A program made the translations under genes and the position numbers. A stretch of DNA of 64,000 bases. Origin: Sansalvadorimonas sp965221135. Lineage in GTDB: Bacteria; Pseudomonadota; Gammaproteobacteria; Pseudomonadales; Endozoicomonadaceae. Positions 15,986 to 25,185 of the stretch are shown one piece after another; position 1 is the stretch's first letter, and each line of letters begins with the position of its first letter. The notes below the pieces were generated by a model. It was not told the DNA's origin, searched no databases, and worked only from the letters and a program-made list of their open reading frames with translations. The stretch lies in contig CBDCRZ010000121.1 of the NCBI GenBank assembly GCA_965221135.1, forward strand, positions 930,001 through 994,000. The letters run 5' to 3'.

Positions 15986-17029
15986 ATGGCACTAGTACGA
16001 CAAACCTCACCCCATACCCTGGGCAAGAACAGCTCCAACCATATTATGCGTCTGGTGCTGATTGCTCTGGTTCCGGCCCTGGCGACGCAGATCGTGTTCT
16101 TTGGCTGGGGCGTATTGGTGAACCTGCTCTGGTGCTCTGTGGTTGCCCTTGGCACCGAAGCACTGGTTCTGGCTCTGCGTAAACGACCACTTGAATTCTA
16201 CCTGAAAGACGGCAGTGCTCTGGTGACAGCAGGACTGATTGCCATGGCGATTCCGCCGGGTTCGCCCTGGTGGATGTCCTTGATTGGCGTCAGCTTTGCC
16301 ATTGTCTTTGGCAAGCAGCTCTACGGCGGTATGGGTTACAACCCCTTTAACCCGGCCATGCTGGGTTATGTATTGTTGCTGATCTCCTTCCCGCTGGAAA
16401 TGACCAGCTGGATGGCTCCGCAGGGTGCTGGCATTACTGCTCCCGGTTTAGGCGACAGTCTCTCTGCCATTTTTGGCGGAAGCAATATTGATGCGTGGAC
16501 CATGGCCACACCGCTTGATCTGGTGCGGGAAAACAAAAGCCTGACCATCAGTGAACTCTGGGCTGCCAATCCACAACTCTCTGGAATGACGGGGTTGGGC
16601 TGGATGTGGGTGAATATTGCCTTCCTGCTCGGTGGCCTGTTTCTGATTCAACAGAAGGTGATCAACTGGCATGCGCCTGTCGGCATGCTGGCTGCGCTTG
16701 TGGTGATGTCCCTGCTGTTCTGGAATGGCAGCGGCTCTGCGTCCCATGGTTCGCCAATATTTCACCTGTTGTCTGGTGCCACCATGATGGGTGCCTTCTT
16801 TATTGCCACTGACCCGGTCAGCGGTGCGACCTCTGTCAAAGGCCGGCTGATCTTTGGTGCCGGCGTGGGTGTGATCACCTACATCATCCGCGCATGGGGC
16901 GGCTATCCGGATGGTGTTGCCTTTGCCACCCTGTTAATGAATATGGCGGCTCCCGCTATTGATTACTGGACCCAGCCCCGCACTTACGGGCATCGCAAAC
17001 CCAACCGCGGGATGGCGAAATCAGAATGA
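15986..17029 (+). CDS. rsxD: Rnf/Rsx complex subunit D, flavinylated membrane protein
   Basis: A 347-residue multi-pass membrane protein of the NqrB/RnfD family. The conserved YNPFNPAMLGYVLLLISFP segment is at about 118-137. TMATPLD at 172-178 aligns with the S/T-G-A-T flavinylation site, where FMN is attached to Thr175. A further conserved DPVSGATS lies near 275. It is part of the ion-translocating core. It follows rsxC by 8 bases, and its stop overlaps the rsxG start by 4 bases. Confidence 0.95.
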   Translation: MALVRQTSPHTLGKNSSNHIMRLVLIALVPALATQIVFFGWGVLVNLLWCSVVALGTEALVLALRKRPLEFYLKDGSALVTAGLIAMAIPPGSPWWMSLIGVSFAIVFGKQLYGGMGYNPFNPAMLGYVLLLISFPLEMTSWMAPQGAGITAPGLGDSLSAIFGGSNIDAWTMATPLDLVRENKSLTISELWAANPQLSGMTGLGWMWVNIAFLLGGLFLIQQKVINWHAPVGMLAALVVMSLLFWNGSGSASHGSPIFHLLSGATMMGAFFIATDPVSGATSVKGRLIFGAGVGVITYIIRAWGGYPDGVAFATLLMNMAAPAIDYWTQPRTYGHRKPNRGMAKSE

Positions 17030-17811
17030 GCACAGAAGAGAAAAACGATCAAAAAACTGAGGTAACCTCAGGTCATGCCATGGCGCGTGCCATCAGCAAA
17101 AACAGTATTAGCCTCGGCATTTTTGCCCTGCTGACCGTGGGCCTTGTGTCTGTGACATGGATGTTTACCAAAGATCGTATTGCCGATCAGGTAAGAGCCA
17201 GTGAAGAGCGGGCACTGCACGATGTATTGCCGGAACAGCTGTTTGATAACTCCCTGCTGGATACCACTATTCCGCTGCCCGACACCAGGTTGCTGGGCCC
17301 GGTACCGAAAGATGCCCGCGGCTGGGTTGCTTTCAAGGGTGAAAAACCTGCAGCCGTGATTCTACCGGTTGTGGCACCGGATGGTTACAGTGGCCGTATC
17401 CAGCTGCTGGTCTCTATCGACAGCAAAGGTGTAGTGACCGGTGTGCGTGCCGTGTCTCACAAAGAAACCCCCGGACTGGGTGATGGCATCGAGACCCGTG
17501 TCTCCCGCTGGATTTACGAATTTACCGGCAAGTCTCTACTGAACCCGGAGTCAACAGGCTGGGCAGTGATAAAAGATGGTGGTGACTTTGATCAGTTCAC
17601 CGGCGCAACCATCACGCCTCGGGCTGTGGTAGGAGCGGTGCACCGCTCTCTGGAGTACTTTGAGCAGAAAAAAACAACACTGTTTACCCTCGGAGCTATG
17701 GCACTGGATAAACCACCTATTGATCTGACTGCACTTCAGACGAACCACAAGGTACTGCAGGCAAGCTCCCACGCCCTCAACGCCGAGTGCACAGAAGGAG
17801 ATGCACAATGA
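17026..17811 (+). CDS. rsxG: Rnf/Rsx complex subunit G, FMN-binding
   Basis: This 261-residue protein has one N-terminal membrane helix (about 28-48) and a periplasmic FMN-binding domain. The flavinylation motif TGAT is at residues 192-195 (in DQFTGATITPRAVV), with Thr195 the expected FMN-phosphodiester site. HKETPGLGDGIE (145-156) is the other conserved family segment. It overlaps rsxD at its start and rsxE at its stop (ATGA), so the operon is tightly coupled. Slightly longer than the E. coli protein because of its C-terminal tail. Confidence 0.96.
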   Translation: MSTEEKNDQKTEVTSGHAMARAISKNSISLGIFALLTVGLVSVTWMFTKDRIADQVRASEERALHDVLPEQLFDNSLLDTTIPLPDTRLLGPVPKDARGWVAFKGEKPAAVILPVVAPDGYSGRIQLLVSIDSKGVVTGVRAVSHKETPGLGDGIETRVSRWIYEFTGKSLLNPESTGWAVIKDGGDFDQFTGATITPRAVVGAVHRSLEYFEQKKTTLFTLGAMALDKPPIDLTALQTNHKVLQASSHALNAECTEGDAQ

Positions 17812-18569
17812 GTGATCAGACTACTCCTGAAAACCCAGAAGTGCTGGAAGATAAAAGCTCTCTGATGACCAAAGAACAGGCCAGCGATATTACCGCGCAG
17901 GGTTTGTGGAAGAACAACCCGGCACTGGTACAGCTGCTGGGTCTCTGCCCTCTGCTGGGTGTGTCCAGCAGCGTAGTGAACGCCACAGGTCTTGGTTTGG
18001 CCACCCTGTTTGTACTGGTGTTTTCCAACCTGCTGGTGTCCCTGTTCCGCAGCCATGTACCCGACACCATTCGTCTGCCGGTGTTTGTGATGATTATCGC
18101 CGCACTCACCACCTGTGTAGAACTGGTGATGCAGGCTTACACCTATGAGCTGTATAAGATTCTGGGCATCTTCATTCCCCTGATCGTTACCAACTGCATT
18201 ATCCTCGGCCGGGCGGATGCCTTCGCCTCACGCAATGCACCTGTTCCCGCCATTCTTGATGGCTTCATGATGGGACTCGGCTTCACGGCCGTTCTGGTAT
18301 TGCTCGGTGCGCTACGAGAGTTTATTGGTCAGGGCACGCTGATGGCTAATATGGACTTCCTGCTCGGCCCCTGGGCAGCAGACCTGAAACTGCTGATTAT
18401 TCCTGATTACAAAATGTTCCTGTTCGCCATCCTTCCCCCCGGCGCCTTTGTCTTTATGGGGTTGTTGATTGCTGTGAAGAATATTGTCGACAACCGACTG
18501 GAGCAGGCACGCCTTGCCAGGCGTCCTAAACCGACAGTTGGAACACAGCGGGTACGCGTGACGGGTTAA
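17808..18569 (+). CDS. rsxE: Rnf/Rsx complex subunit E
   Basis: I choose the ATG at 17808, overlapping the rsxG stop (253 residues, MSDQTTPENP), over the longer frame from 17787. The protein is a six-helix NqrD/RnfE-type subunit paralogous to RsxA, with NNPALVQLLGLCPLLGVS near the N-terminus and PLIVTNCIILGRADAFA in the middle, holding conserved cysteines. About 35 residues of polar N-terminal extension precede the usual family start. It is the last gene of the operon. In many relatives nth follows directly; here about 3.3 kb intervenes. Confidence 0.95.
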   Translation: MSDQTTPENPEVLEDKSSLMTKEQASDITAQGLWKNNPALVQLLGLCPLLGVSSSVVNATGLGLATLFVLVFSNLLVSLFRSHVPDTIRLPVFVMIIAALTTCVELVMQAYTYELYKILGIFIPLIVTNCIILGRADAFASRNAPVPAILDGFMMGLGFTAVLVLLGALREFIGQGTLMANMDFLLGPWAADLKLLIIPDYKMFLFAILPPGAFVFMGLLIAVKNIVDNRLEQARLARRPKPTVGTQRVRVTG

Positions 18570-18574
18570 ATAGT

Positions 18575-18979
18575 TTTTTGTTGCCATATAAGACTCATCC
18601 ACAAAATGAACCCGGGCCTGAGGGTTGCTCAGCGCGACCTGCACACCAAGTGCGCCATTACCGCAGCCTAAATCTATAATATCAGCAGGTTTCTGTTCTT
18701 CTGGCCGGTTTTGGAGGACGAATCCCTGTTATTCAGAGCGAGGTTAGGTTTCAGGCTGGCATGGGCGAGCCAGGAGTCGCCCCGGGTAACGGGATGAGCA
18801 CCGGCCAGTAATGTCGTCAGAGCGCCAAAGCTGTTATTCACAATCAGCAGACTTTCATCTGCAGCCCCTCAGGCCCATAAGGTTTCCCGACTGCGTACCA
18901 GCACTCTCTGCAACTGAACTCTCTGCAACTGAACTCTCTGCAGCTGAAAGCTACCAAAGGGAGCTGCCAGAGAATCCAT
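18575..18979 (-). pseudogene. rlmG: rlmG (23S rRNA m2G1835 methyltransferase) remnant
   Basis: Minus-strand frames match pieces of RlmG in order. Near 18979: MDSLAAPFGSFQLQRV. Then an in-frame TGA at 18871-18873, then AADESLLIVNNSFGAL and GDSWLAHASLKPNLALNN. After an out-of-frame junction near 18715 comes the SAM-binding motif IIDLGCGNGALGVQ (about 18668-18690) and ARVHFVDESYMA. The whole centre of the gene (well over 100 residues) and its catalytic C-terminus are missing, and the first strand carries a triplicated QLQRV from a 15-bp tandem repeat. It is clearly non-functional. Confidence 0.8.
18903..18947. repeat. 15-bp tandem repeat, three copies
   Basis: ACTCTCTGCAACTGA is repeated three times (the last copy with one change) inside the rlmG remnant. 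It expands its QLQRV segment. Confidence 0.8.
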
Positions 18980-19128
18980 AACAAGCGGCCAGAACAGAAA
19001 ACCGGACATCCTTACGTATCTGTCAGCAGGTGTCAGCGTTTCGGACAGGAATGTTTCGAACAATCTCAGCTTTCCGCACTCACACCCTCATAAATCGCAG
19101 CATATCGAAATATACAGCAGGGGTGTTT

Positions 19129-21072
19129 ATGGCCGTTCAGTTAACAGCAGCAAATATGGGGATCAATGCAGACTCTTCAAAAAAGAGCAGTGAAGCTGCA
19201 GAAGGAGAGTTTGAAAACAAAGCAGTCAGTAAGACAGAAGTTCACGAGCTGATGTTTGCCACAGAGCCAGATCAGATCATCAGTATGAATCAGAAAAATA
19301 TACTGCGGCGTCTGCTGAAACAGCTGACTTCTGCTGAACATGATCGACAAGCTCAATATCTCAGAGTGGCATCTGATCAGCCCTTAGCACCGTCTGTCGG
19401 TGCTAAGCCAGCCTCTGATGCCGTTTCATTAGCGGAACTGTTTATTAGCGATGATGACGTCGATCTGAATGCATTGAGCGATAGGCTTGTGGAGTCCGGT
19501 CTGACCCTCGAAGATCTGGAAAAGCTTTTTGATCTTCTTAATCGTATGGAGATACGGCAGATCTTGAATGACATTGGCCCGGACACCGTTACGGCGTTGA
19601 AAAAATACACCGAGTTATCCAAAAGAGATCAAAGTCACCTTCGCTCCTATCTCAGCTCAGCCGTCAGTGTTTTGAAAAAAACAGACTTTCAAAACGGGCA
19701 TGTGTCGTCCGGTATTGATTCTTCACCTGATGAAGAAGAACCTCCCGTTGCAACATTCACAACTAGACATACCTCCGAACAGGAGGTGTATCACAGGCGT
19801 AACTACAACTATCTCGGCCACCTTGGCGTCCGGCTGCTATCAGAGCTGATTACCATTGGAGTGGAAATGTTAACTCTGGTATTTGTTGAAAAGCTTGTGT
19901 TTGAAGGAGCCGAGGTGCTTGTGGAGCCAACCGGGCACTGTCCTGCAGAGTACATCAAGGCCGACAGTCATCTGATAGGTCATATCAAACATATTGCCTT
20001 GGATCAGCAAGCGCGAATTATTGCTGTGGCTACAGCCATTTTGCTGACCTACTCTCCTCAAATTGCCAGTTATACGATCATGCCCGCTGTTCAGCTTATG
20101 GTGAAAGGGATTAAGGGTTGTTATCGGAGAGCACAGTCTTTTCGGCGTCGATTGTATGATCGAAGGATTCGCTCCAATCTTTCTACTGTTTACATGAAAA
20201 TGAATAAAAAGCAGAGGAAGAGTTTGCTCGACTTGCTGGAGTCACGAGGTGAGCGGGTGCTTAGATCCAGAAAACATCAGAAGAAAAAGGCCAATGTTAG
20301 AAACTCTGTGCAGAGACTGTTGCACGAAACCCTCAGCCGGGATGATGCTTACGCATTAACCGAAGGTATTATGGAGCTGAAGCGTCACGATGGGGATGCT
20401 TTTGCCAATGGCTTTAAGGTATATCTGGAAGCTCTCGGTGCTGGAGGTGACAATAAGGCCAAACACAAGGGGCACACTCTGCCACTGGTTTCTGGCTGGT
20501 TTACCAATATCCATAACCTCTATAAGCGCCGTCATATCCGTTATAGCCTGTCGGCTCTGGCAGCAACATTTTTTAATATCACCGGCAATATTGCGCTGAT
20601 GTATTACACAATATTTTCCACCTATGAGCAGAATGCCATGGGGGGCAATGCGATTGTCAGCATTCCTTTTAACATCTCCCGTCATGGTAATGAAACGGAT
20701 ATAGCAGGTAATCTGGAATCCCTTGAATTACCACTGAGCGGGCGTGCCCAGAGTGCATTTTTCACCGTTCTTTATGCGGTTGCTCTTCCTCATCTGCATA
20801 AACCAACCCAGGCTCTGTTTATTCTTGGATCCGAGAAAATCAGTGGATGTCTCTCATGGCTCAAGTCGCTCTGCTGGCGCGCACGTTCACCGCAACCAAT
20901 GGCCATGGATGAGATGGTGGAGGGTAGCCAACATTTACTGAATTTACGTCAGTCTCAAACCACCAGACCTGGTAACTCCCCTGGCAATGACCCTGACAAC
21001 GAAAGTAACAGTAGTACTGAAAGTACGGACACGCTGCTGAGACGGGCGTCCAGCTTTAGAAAGACTCATTAA
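19129..21072 (+). CDS. Unknown multi-pass membrane protein
   Basis: The frame opens with GTG at 19030 (680 residues), but the ATG at 19129 (647 residues) follows a good ribosome site (AGGGG) and is the likelier start. The N-terminal ~220 residues are acidic, polar and helical (for example LSDRLVESGLTLEDLEKLFD). At least four hydrophobic segments follow, near RLLSELITIGVEMLTLVFVE, IIAVATAILLTYSPQIASYT, YSLSALAATFFNITGNIALM and SAFFTVLYAVALP. A very basic stretch (RSRKHQKKK) lies between the second and third. The tail is Ser/Thr/Asn-rich. No family recognised. With the next gene it forms an insert between rsxE and nth, replacing the normal position of nth and lying beside the rlmG wreck. Confidence 0.65.
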   Translation: MAVQLTAANMGINADSSKKSSEAAEGEFENKAVSKTEVHELMFATEPDQIISMNQKNILRRLLKQLTSAEHDRQAQYLRVASDQPLAPSVGAKPASDAVSLAELFISDDDVDLNALSDRLVESGLTLEDLEKLFDLLNRMEIRQILNDIGPDTVTALKKYTELSKRDQSHLRSYLSSAVSVLKKTDFQNGHVSSGIDSSPDEEEPPVATFTTRHTSEQEVYHRRNYNYLGHLGVRLLSELITIGVEMLTLVFVEKLVFEGAEVLVEPTGHCPAEYIKADSHLIGHIKHIALDQQARIIAVATAILLTYSPQIASYTIMPAVQLMVKGIKGCYRRAQSFRRRLYDRRIRSNLSTVYMKMNKKQRKSLLDLLESRGERVLRSRKHQKKKANVRNSVQRLLHETLSRDDAYALTEGIMELKRHDGDAFANGFKVYLEALGAGGDNKAKHKGHTLPLVSGWFTNIHNLYKRRHIRYSLSALAATFFNITGNIALMYYTIFSTYEQNAMGGNAIVSIPFNISRHGNETDIAGNLESLELPLSGRAQSAFFTVLYAVALPHLHKPTQALFILGSEKISGCLSWLKSLCWRARSPQPMAMDEMVEGSQHLLNLRQSQTTRPGNSPGNDPDNESNSSTESTDTLLRRASSFRKTH

Positions 21073-21076
21073 GGGG

Positions 21077-21095
21077 GCGCTCTCAATTAACCATC
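21077..21095 (+). repeat. 19-bp motif shared with 7707-7725
   Basis: GCGCTCTCAATTAACCATC begins five bases after the stop codon of the multi-pass membrane protein. It differs at one position from 7707-7725. Confidence 0.4.
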
Positions 21096-21221
21096 GACTC
21101 AGCATTGCCGGGCAGATCTAAAAAAACACTGTATTGAACCTCTGAATAATAAGCAGTTCAAGGATGGACTGCTAGAGTTGAAAAATAAGCATAAATAAGA
21201 AACCCAAGGACGAGGTTACAC

Positions 21222-21860
21222 ATGCAGATTTTTGACGGCGCCCGCACTTCACTCGCCACCCTGCTGACTGACATGGCTTCATCCAGCCAAAAGGCAGGTT
21301 CGTTTATGAACCGCCTGATACGCTGGGTGACACCACCTCTGCGCATTCCCCGTACAAGTTATATGGGGAGTGATGGTGCGCCCAAAACCGAACTCGGCGA
21401 TCGCGTTGTTAAGGCTTATAACGAGACACCCACTAATGGTCTGGCCGCTAACGAGACAGTCAAAATCGAGGAAATGACTGAGCCTGATTGGAAAATCAGC
21501 TATCAAAATGCCCATAAAACGGTTAATGCCATGAAAGCGAGGGACCCCTACCTGTTCTCACAGAACAATCTTTCAGTGGCCCTGTTGCAGCAATCAGCCA
21601 AGAAAAACCATCTGGTTGTTCGCACTTTATTTGAGCAGGCACTGAAATCCCAATCTGACGAAGATCATCAGGACAAACTGTTCGAAAACATGCAGACAGC
21701 ACTGAACCCCGAGCACCTGAAAAATCGCTTCTCCACTGATGCGATCAAATCTGCATACAACGATATCGCCTACGCATACGACCATGTTGTCAATAACAAC
21801 ACCTACCCGGAACACAAAGACTACAAGCACACCATCCCGGCTACGGTTATACGCTGGTAG
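21222..21860 (+). CDS. Unknown soluble protein between rsx and nth
   Basis: This 212-residue protein has no signal peptide or membrane helix. The N-terminal region is Ser/Thr/Arg-rich (SSSQKAGSFM, RLIRWVTPPLRIPRTS); the rest is charged and helical (LFEQALKSQSDEDHQDKLFE). No recognised motif. An AAGGACGAGG sequence precedes the ATG. It lies 150 bases after the multi-pass protein and 57 bases before nth. Its disordered basic N-terminus and helical body would fit a secreted effector, but that is only a compositional impression. Confidence 0.6.
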   Translation: MQIFDGARTSLATLLTDMASSSQKAGSFMNRLIRWVTPPLRIPRTSYMGSDGAPKTELGDRVVKAYNETPTNGLAANETVKIEEMTEPDWKISYQNAHKTVNAMKARDPYLFSQNNLSVALLQQSAKKNHLVVRTLFEQALKSQSDEDHQDKLFENMQTALNPEHLKNRFSTDAIKSAYNDIAYAYDHVVNNNTYPEHKDYKHTIPATVIRW

Positions 21861-21917
21861 TGTTTTCGATATACTCCGTCAAACCTCATCGGTAGCCTGT
21901 GAACGATTGACGAAAGT

Positions 21918-22556
21918 ATGAATAAAGACAAACGCACGGAAATATTTACCCGCCTCAGGGATGACAACCCCAATCCCGAAACCGAGCTGGAATACAACTC
22001 ACCTTTTGAGCTGCTGATTGCCGTTCTACTGTCAGCACAGGCCACTGATGTTGGCGTTAACAAAGCCACCCGAAAACTCTATCCGGTTGCCAACACGCCA
22101 CAGGCGATTCTTGACCTGGGCCTCGACAAGCTGAAAAGCTATGTGAAGACCATCGGCCTCTTTAATACCAAGGCCGAGAATGTCATGAAGACCTGCGCCA
22201 TTCTGGTTGAACAACACCACGGAGAAGTACCCGACAACCGCGAAGCTCTGGAAGCCCTGCCCGGTGTTGGCCGTAAAACTGCAAACGTGGTGCTGAACAC
22301 CGCCTTTCGGCAGGTGGCAATGGCTGTTGATACCCATATCTTTCGTGTCTCCAACCGTACAGGCATCGCCCCCGGCAAGAATGTTCTGGAAGTGGAAAAG
22401 CGCCTGATTCGGCTGGTACCGAAAGAGTTTCTGCTGGACGCCCACCACTGGCTGATTCTACATGGGCGGTATGTCTGCAAGGCTCGCAAACCCCAATGTG
22501 GCTCCTGCCGTATTGAAGACCTTTGCGAGTTCAAGGAGAAGGATGCCCATCAGTAG
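21918..22556 (+). CDS. nth: Endonuclease III (DNA glycosylase / AP lyase)
   Basis: The 212-residue protein is a full-length Nth. It has a helix-hairpin-helix with the catalytic lysine (LPGVGRKTANVVLN, about 114-127), the catalytic aspartate in VDTHIFRVSNR (about 138), and the C-terminal 4Fe-4S loop C-x6-C-x2-C-x5-C (CKARKPQCGSCRIEDLC). It removes oxidised pyrimidines in base-excision repair. It is usually co-transcribed with rsxABCDGE; here it is separated by inserted genes and probably has its own promoter or reads through from the 212-residue unknown gene. Confidence 0.97.
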   Translation: MNKDKRTEIFTRLRDDNPNPETELEYNSPFELLIAVLLSAQATDVGVNKATRKLYPVANTPQAILDLGLDKLKSYVKTIGLFNTKAENVMKTCAILVEQHHGEVPDNREALEALPGVGRKTANVVLNTAFRQVAMAVDTHIFRVSNRTGIAPGKNVLEVEKRLIRLVPKEFLLDAHHWLILHGRYVCKARKPQCGSCRIEDLCEFKEKDAHQ

Positions 22557-23034
22557 CTATCCGGCTCAGGGTTTGAAACATTTCAGGCCGGATATACAGG
22601 TATAAAGTTACCCGGACTGGGTCGTACCCTGTTCAGCAAAAGCCCGAGCCAGCTTCCCACCCAACGGCATCTCATTGGCCAGAGGAACATCCTGCCTGCT
22701 TAACTTAAGACCCTTCATTCATTGTATTGAAGGTAAAAAAGAGCAGCACCTACCGTTTCTGATCAAATCCAGGAACAGTGCTTTTCATTCCCGTAAAGAG
22801 ACTCCGGCAGGCGGAGACCCAGTAACAAATGATGAGATTAAAATTCAGCCGGATCGTTTTTTGAGAGATGTTGGCGTCTCCGATGTACTGGCTCCACGGG
22901 TGGCTGCTGTTTATGATAAAGAGTCGTGCTAAATCACCTTTAGGTTTGTGATCAGCCTTCCTGTCATTGATTCTTCGTGAGACAGAGCAAATACCAGAAG
23001 TGATGCAAGCCGGTATCAACCTGAAAAGTTTTAT
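22557..23034. other. Intergenic region after nth
   Basis: A hairpin TATCCGGC (22558-22565) / GCCGGATA (22587-22594) follows nth, with no U-run. On the minus strand near 22610-22700 a short frame ends in VPLANEMPLGGKLARAF and a stop at about 22610, resembling the C-terminus of a lost gene. It has no start and I cannot identify it. The 86-codon plus-strand frame at 22675-22932 is not protein-like. Confidence 0.4.
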
Positions 23035-25185
23035 CTACAGGCTCGTTGCATTTAACTCATACATACCTATATCTTCGCCGCTTGCCTGTTGGGTCATTTT
23101 GGTATCTCTCGCGCCCTGACGCTTTCGTTTAATGTACTTGTTAATGGCCTTTCTTTTCTTGTAGGCCACTCCTGCTGCTATAGCAGTCCCGCTTGCAACC
23201 CCAGCCACAACCACACCCGCTGCCACACCTCCTGCCACCATCCTGGTAATATTGAAATCAGGTTGTGCTGTTGTATTACTAACCGGTGTGAATGTAGGTG
23301 TGGGGTGGAAGGTATCGAGGGAAGCGGACGAAGAACCTCCCGCTGCCGAAGTAGACAACATGGCTCCTATGATTGATGTAGGCGACAACATACCTATTGC
23401 TGGGGTAGAGGCAGGTGCTGAGGTAGACGACAACGTGCCTGTTGCTGAGATAGAGGCAGATGTAGATGTAGACGACATACCCATTACTGAGATAGAGGCA
23501 GGTGTTGAGGTAGGCGACAACATGCCTATTGCCGGGATAGAGGTAGATGTTTGTTTTGGTGTTGGGGTAGGCGATGACGTTGCCATAGTCATGCTCGGCG
23601 TGGCAGGGCTAAAGCTGCCATTCACTTCATGGGCGGAGACAAGCTTCCATGTAGCACCTCCGCCAAACTTGGGGATATCCACACTGATAGCTTGCGGCTC
23701 CTGGGAACTGGCTGCCACAGCGCCCCGGGGAACCAGGAGGATCTGGTCATCATTCACCTGCAGCCTGTAAGCCTGTACCACATCCGCGTCTGGACCTGCC
23801 TCTGATTCCGGGAAACTGACCGGAACGTTTGTCAGCGTCTCGTTCCGGTAATCCCGCGTGCCATTGCTTTTGTTCACACGCTCCAGGGTAATGCTCTGGT
23901 TACCGGTTCTTCGGGCGATATAGAGCCAGTATCTGTCCGCCCCGAACCCCACCACCGGAGCATTATCGGTGTTGGTATCGTTCAGCTCATACTCCATGTA
24001 CAAGTCCGCTGATTGGGCAAACGCCACTTCATAACGCTGTACACTGTGGCTGGTTTCATTACGGTTTAACGTCCACAGCTCATAAAGATCCGGCTCTGCC
24101 TGGGTAAGCAGAAACGGCTGCCCCGTCACTGTACCCAGCAGGGCGGTTTCATAATGAGAGCCACCCGCTTCGCCGCCCGAGCCCTTCGTCGTGCCTGTCG
24201 TATAGTTCCCCCCGGTACCTTCTCCATCATTGCCCAGGGGGAAACGGGCAAACAACAGTTCATTGGCTGTGGCATTGTCCACCGAAGCAATGCCAGGGGA
24301 CAGATACAGTGCGGTTAAATCATTGGGGCCCAAAAATTCGGCCAGGGGCATCACTCCCCCAGGCAGAGTGATGTTGCCCTGCGCACCGCCATAAACCTGG
24401 GTTCCGTTCTGGCCAAAGGTTAAATCAGGGGTTATACGCACGACTTGCTCAACATCATCAATGGGCTGATAGTTCACACGGCTGATGCGCACCAGTCCTA
24501 TGCCATCGGAGTGGGCATTAAACGGGTAACGCTGGCGGCTGACCAGCAGCAGGGTGTTATTCCCGGCATCCAAAAGGGTATGCAGCTGTTCATAGGGATA
24601 ATGGCAGGTGGTTTGGTTGACAGAAGATGGATTAGCAGAGGCTGCCTGCTGGCAAAACGTCTCTCTGGCGGTTTGCCACTGAGTGCCATTGGTGGTGTTA
24701 AGGCTGACCATATTGCCACTGGCAAGAACATTATTCGGGGGATATCCCGCGGTATCGAGTAAACCGGTGATTGCGTCGGAATTTGAGGTACTATTCACAA
24801 CAGGGGTATGATCATCCGCCATTCTACCTGCGTACAGAGAAGCACTATACCCATCAGGAATGCTCAACTTACCCCCTATTCCTACAAAATTCCCAGTCAA
24901 ATCTGCCTCTACACCGACCTGTCTCAGGGTGGTGTTTGGTGAACTCGCATCAAGTCCAACTACTACCCCTCCAGTTCCCCCTCCAATTACCCCTACAGGC
25001 CTCCCAACACTTCCGGCAACGCTTACCCGCCCGCCACTCTGGGATAGAGTAGTTTTCTGTGAAGAACTCAGATGGCCAACCCCTCCTCCTGCGTGGTCGC
25101 GGGCAGTTACTCTCATCAGCCCCTCACTCTGCGACAGGGTGGTGTTCTCTGCCATGTGCACAACCACCCCCCCCCCCCCCGGCAT
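23035..25185 (-). CDS. C-terminal fragment of a phase-variable GLUG-like surface protein
   Basis: This is the downstream part (716 residues) of a gene broken at the G14 tract 25167-25180. It begins in the AGGGVGHL...TTLSQ repeats and continues through a domain with VSRQRYPF and TFGQNGTQVYG, matching the 916-residue protein. A Ser/Thr/Pro-rich stalk with tandem repeats follows (about 545-650), then a transmembrane helix (about 650-673), AYKKR (674-678) and a 38-residue basic tail. It has many N-x-S/T sequons. It lacks its own signal peptide, and its ATG lies inside the junction, so it is not expected to be exported unless the frame is restored by a G13, G10 or G16 tract. Confidence 0.75.
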   Translation of the reverse strand: MPGGGGVVVHMAENTTLSQSEGLMRVTARDHAGGGVGHLSSSQKTTLSQSGGRVSVAGSVGRPVGVIGGGTGGVVVGLDASSPNTTLRQVGVEADLTGNFVGIGGKLSIPDGYSASLYAGRMADDHTPVVNSTSNSDAITGLLDTAGYPPNNVLASGNMVSLNTTNGTQWQTARETFCQQAASANPSSVNQTTCHYPYEQLHTLLDAGNNTLLLVSRQRYPFNAHSDGIGLVRISRVNYQPIDDVEQVVRITPDLTFGQNGTQVYGGAQGNITLPGGVMPLAEFLGPNDLTALYLSPGIASVDNATANELLFARFPLGNDGEGTGGNYTTGTTKGSGGEAGGSHYETALLGTVTGQPFLLTQAEPDLYELWTLNRNETSHSVQRYEVAFAQSADLYMEYELNDTNTDNAPVVGFGADRYWLYIARRTGNQSITLERVNKSNGTRDYRNETLTNVPVSFPESEAGPDADVVQAYRLQVNDDQILLVPRGAVAASSQEPQAISVDIPKFGGGATWKLVSAHEVNGSFSPATPSMTMATSSPTPTPKQTSTSIPAIGMLSPTSTPASISVMGMSSTSTSASISATGTLSSTSAPASTPAIGMLSPTSIIGAMLSTSAAGGSSSASLDTFHPTPTFTPVSNTTAQPDFNITRMVAGGVAAGVVVAGVASGTAIAAGVAYKKRKAINKYIKRKRQGARDTKMTQQASGEDIGMYELNATSL
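23375..23556. repeat. About 45-bp coding tandem repeats (stalk region)
   Basis: Four imperfect 42-45 bp units, each with GTAGxCGACAAC...GAGATAGAGGCA, encode Ser/Thr/Ala/Pro-rich repeats (PAIGMLSPTS, SVMGMSSTST and similar) just outside the membrane anchor. Their number could vary and change stalk length. Confidence 0.65.

Noticed and set aside
22675..22932. 86-codon plus-strand frame after nth
   Set aside because: No ribosome site and no recognisable domain; the surrounding region looks like gene debris.
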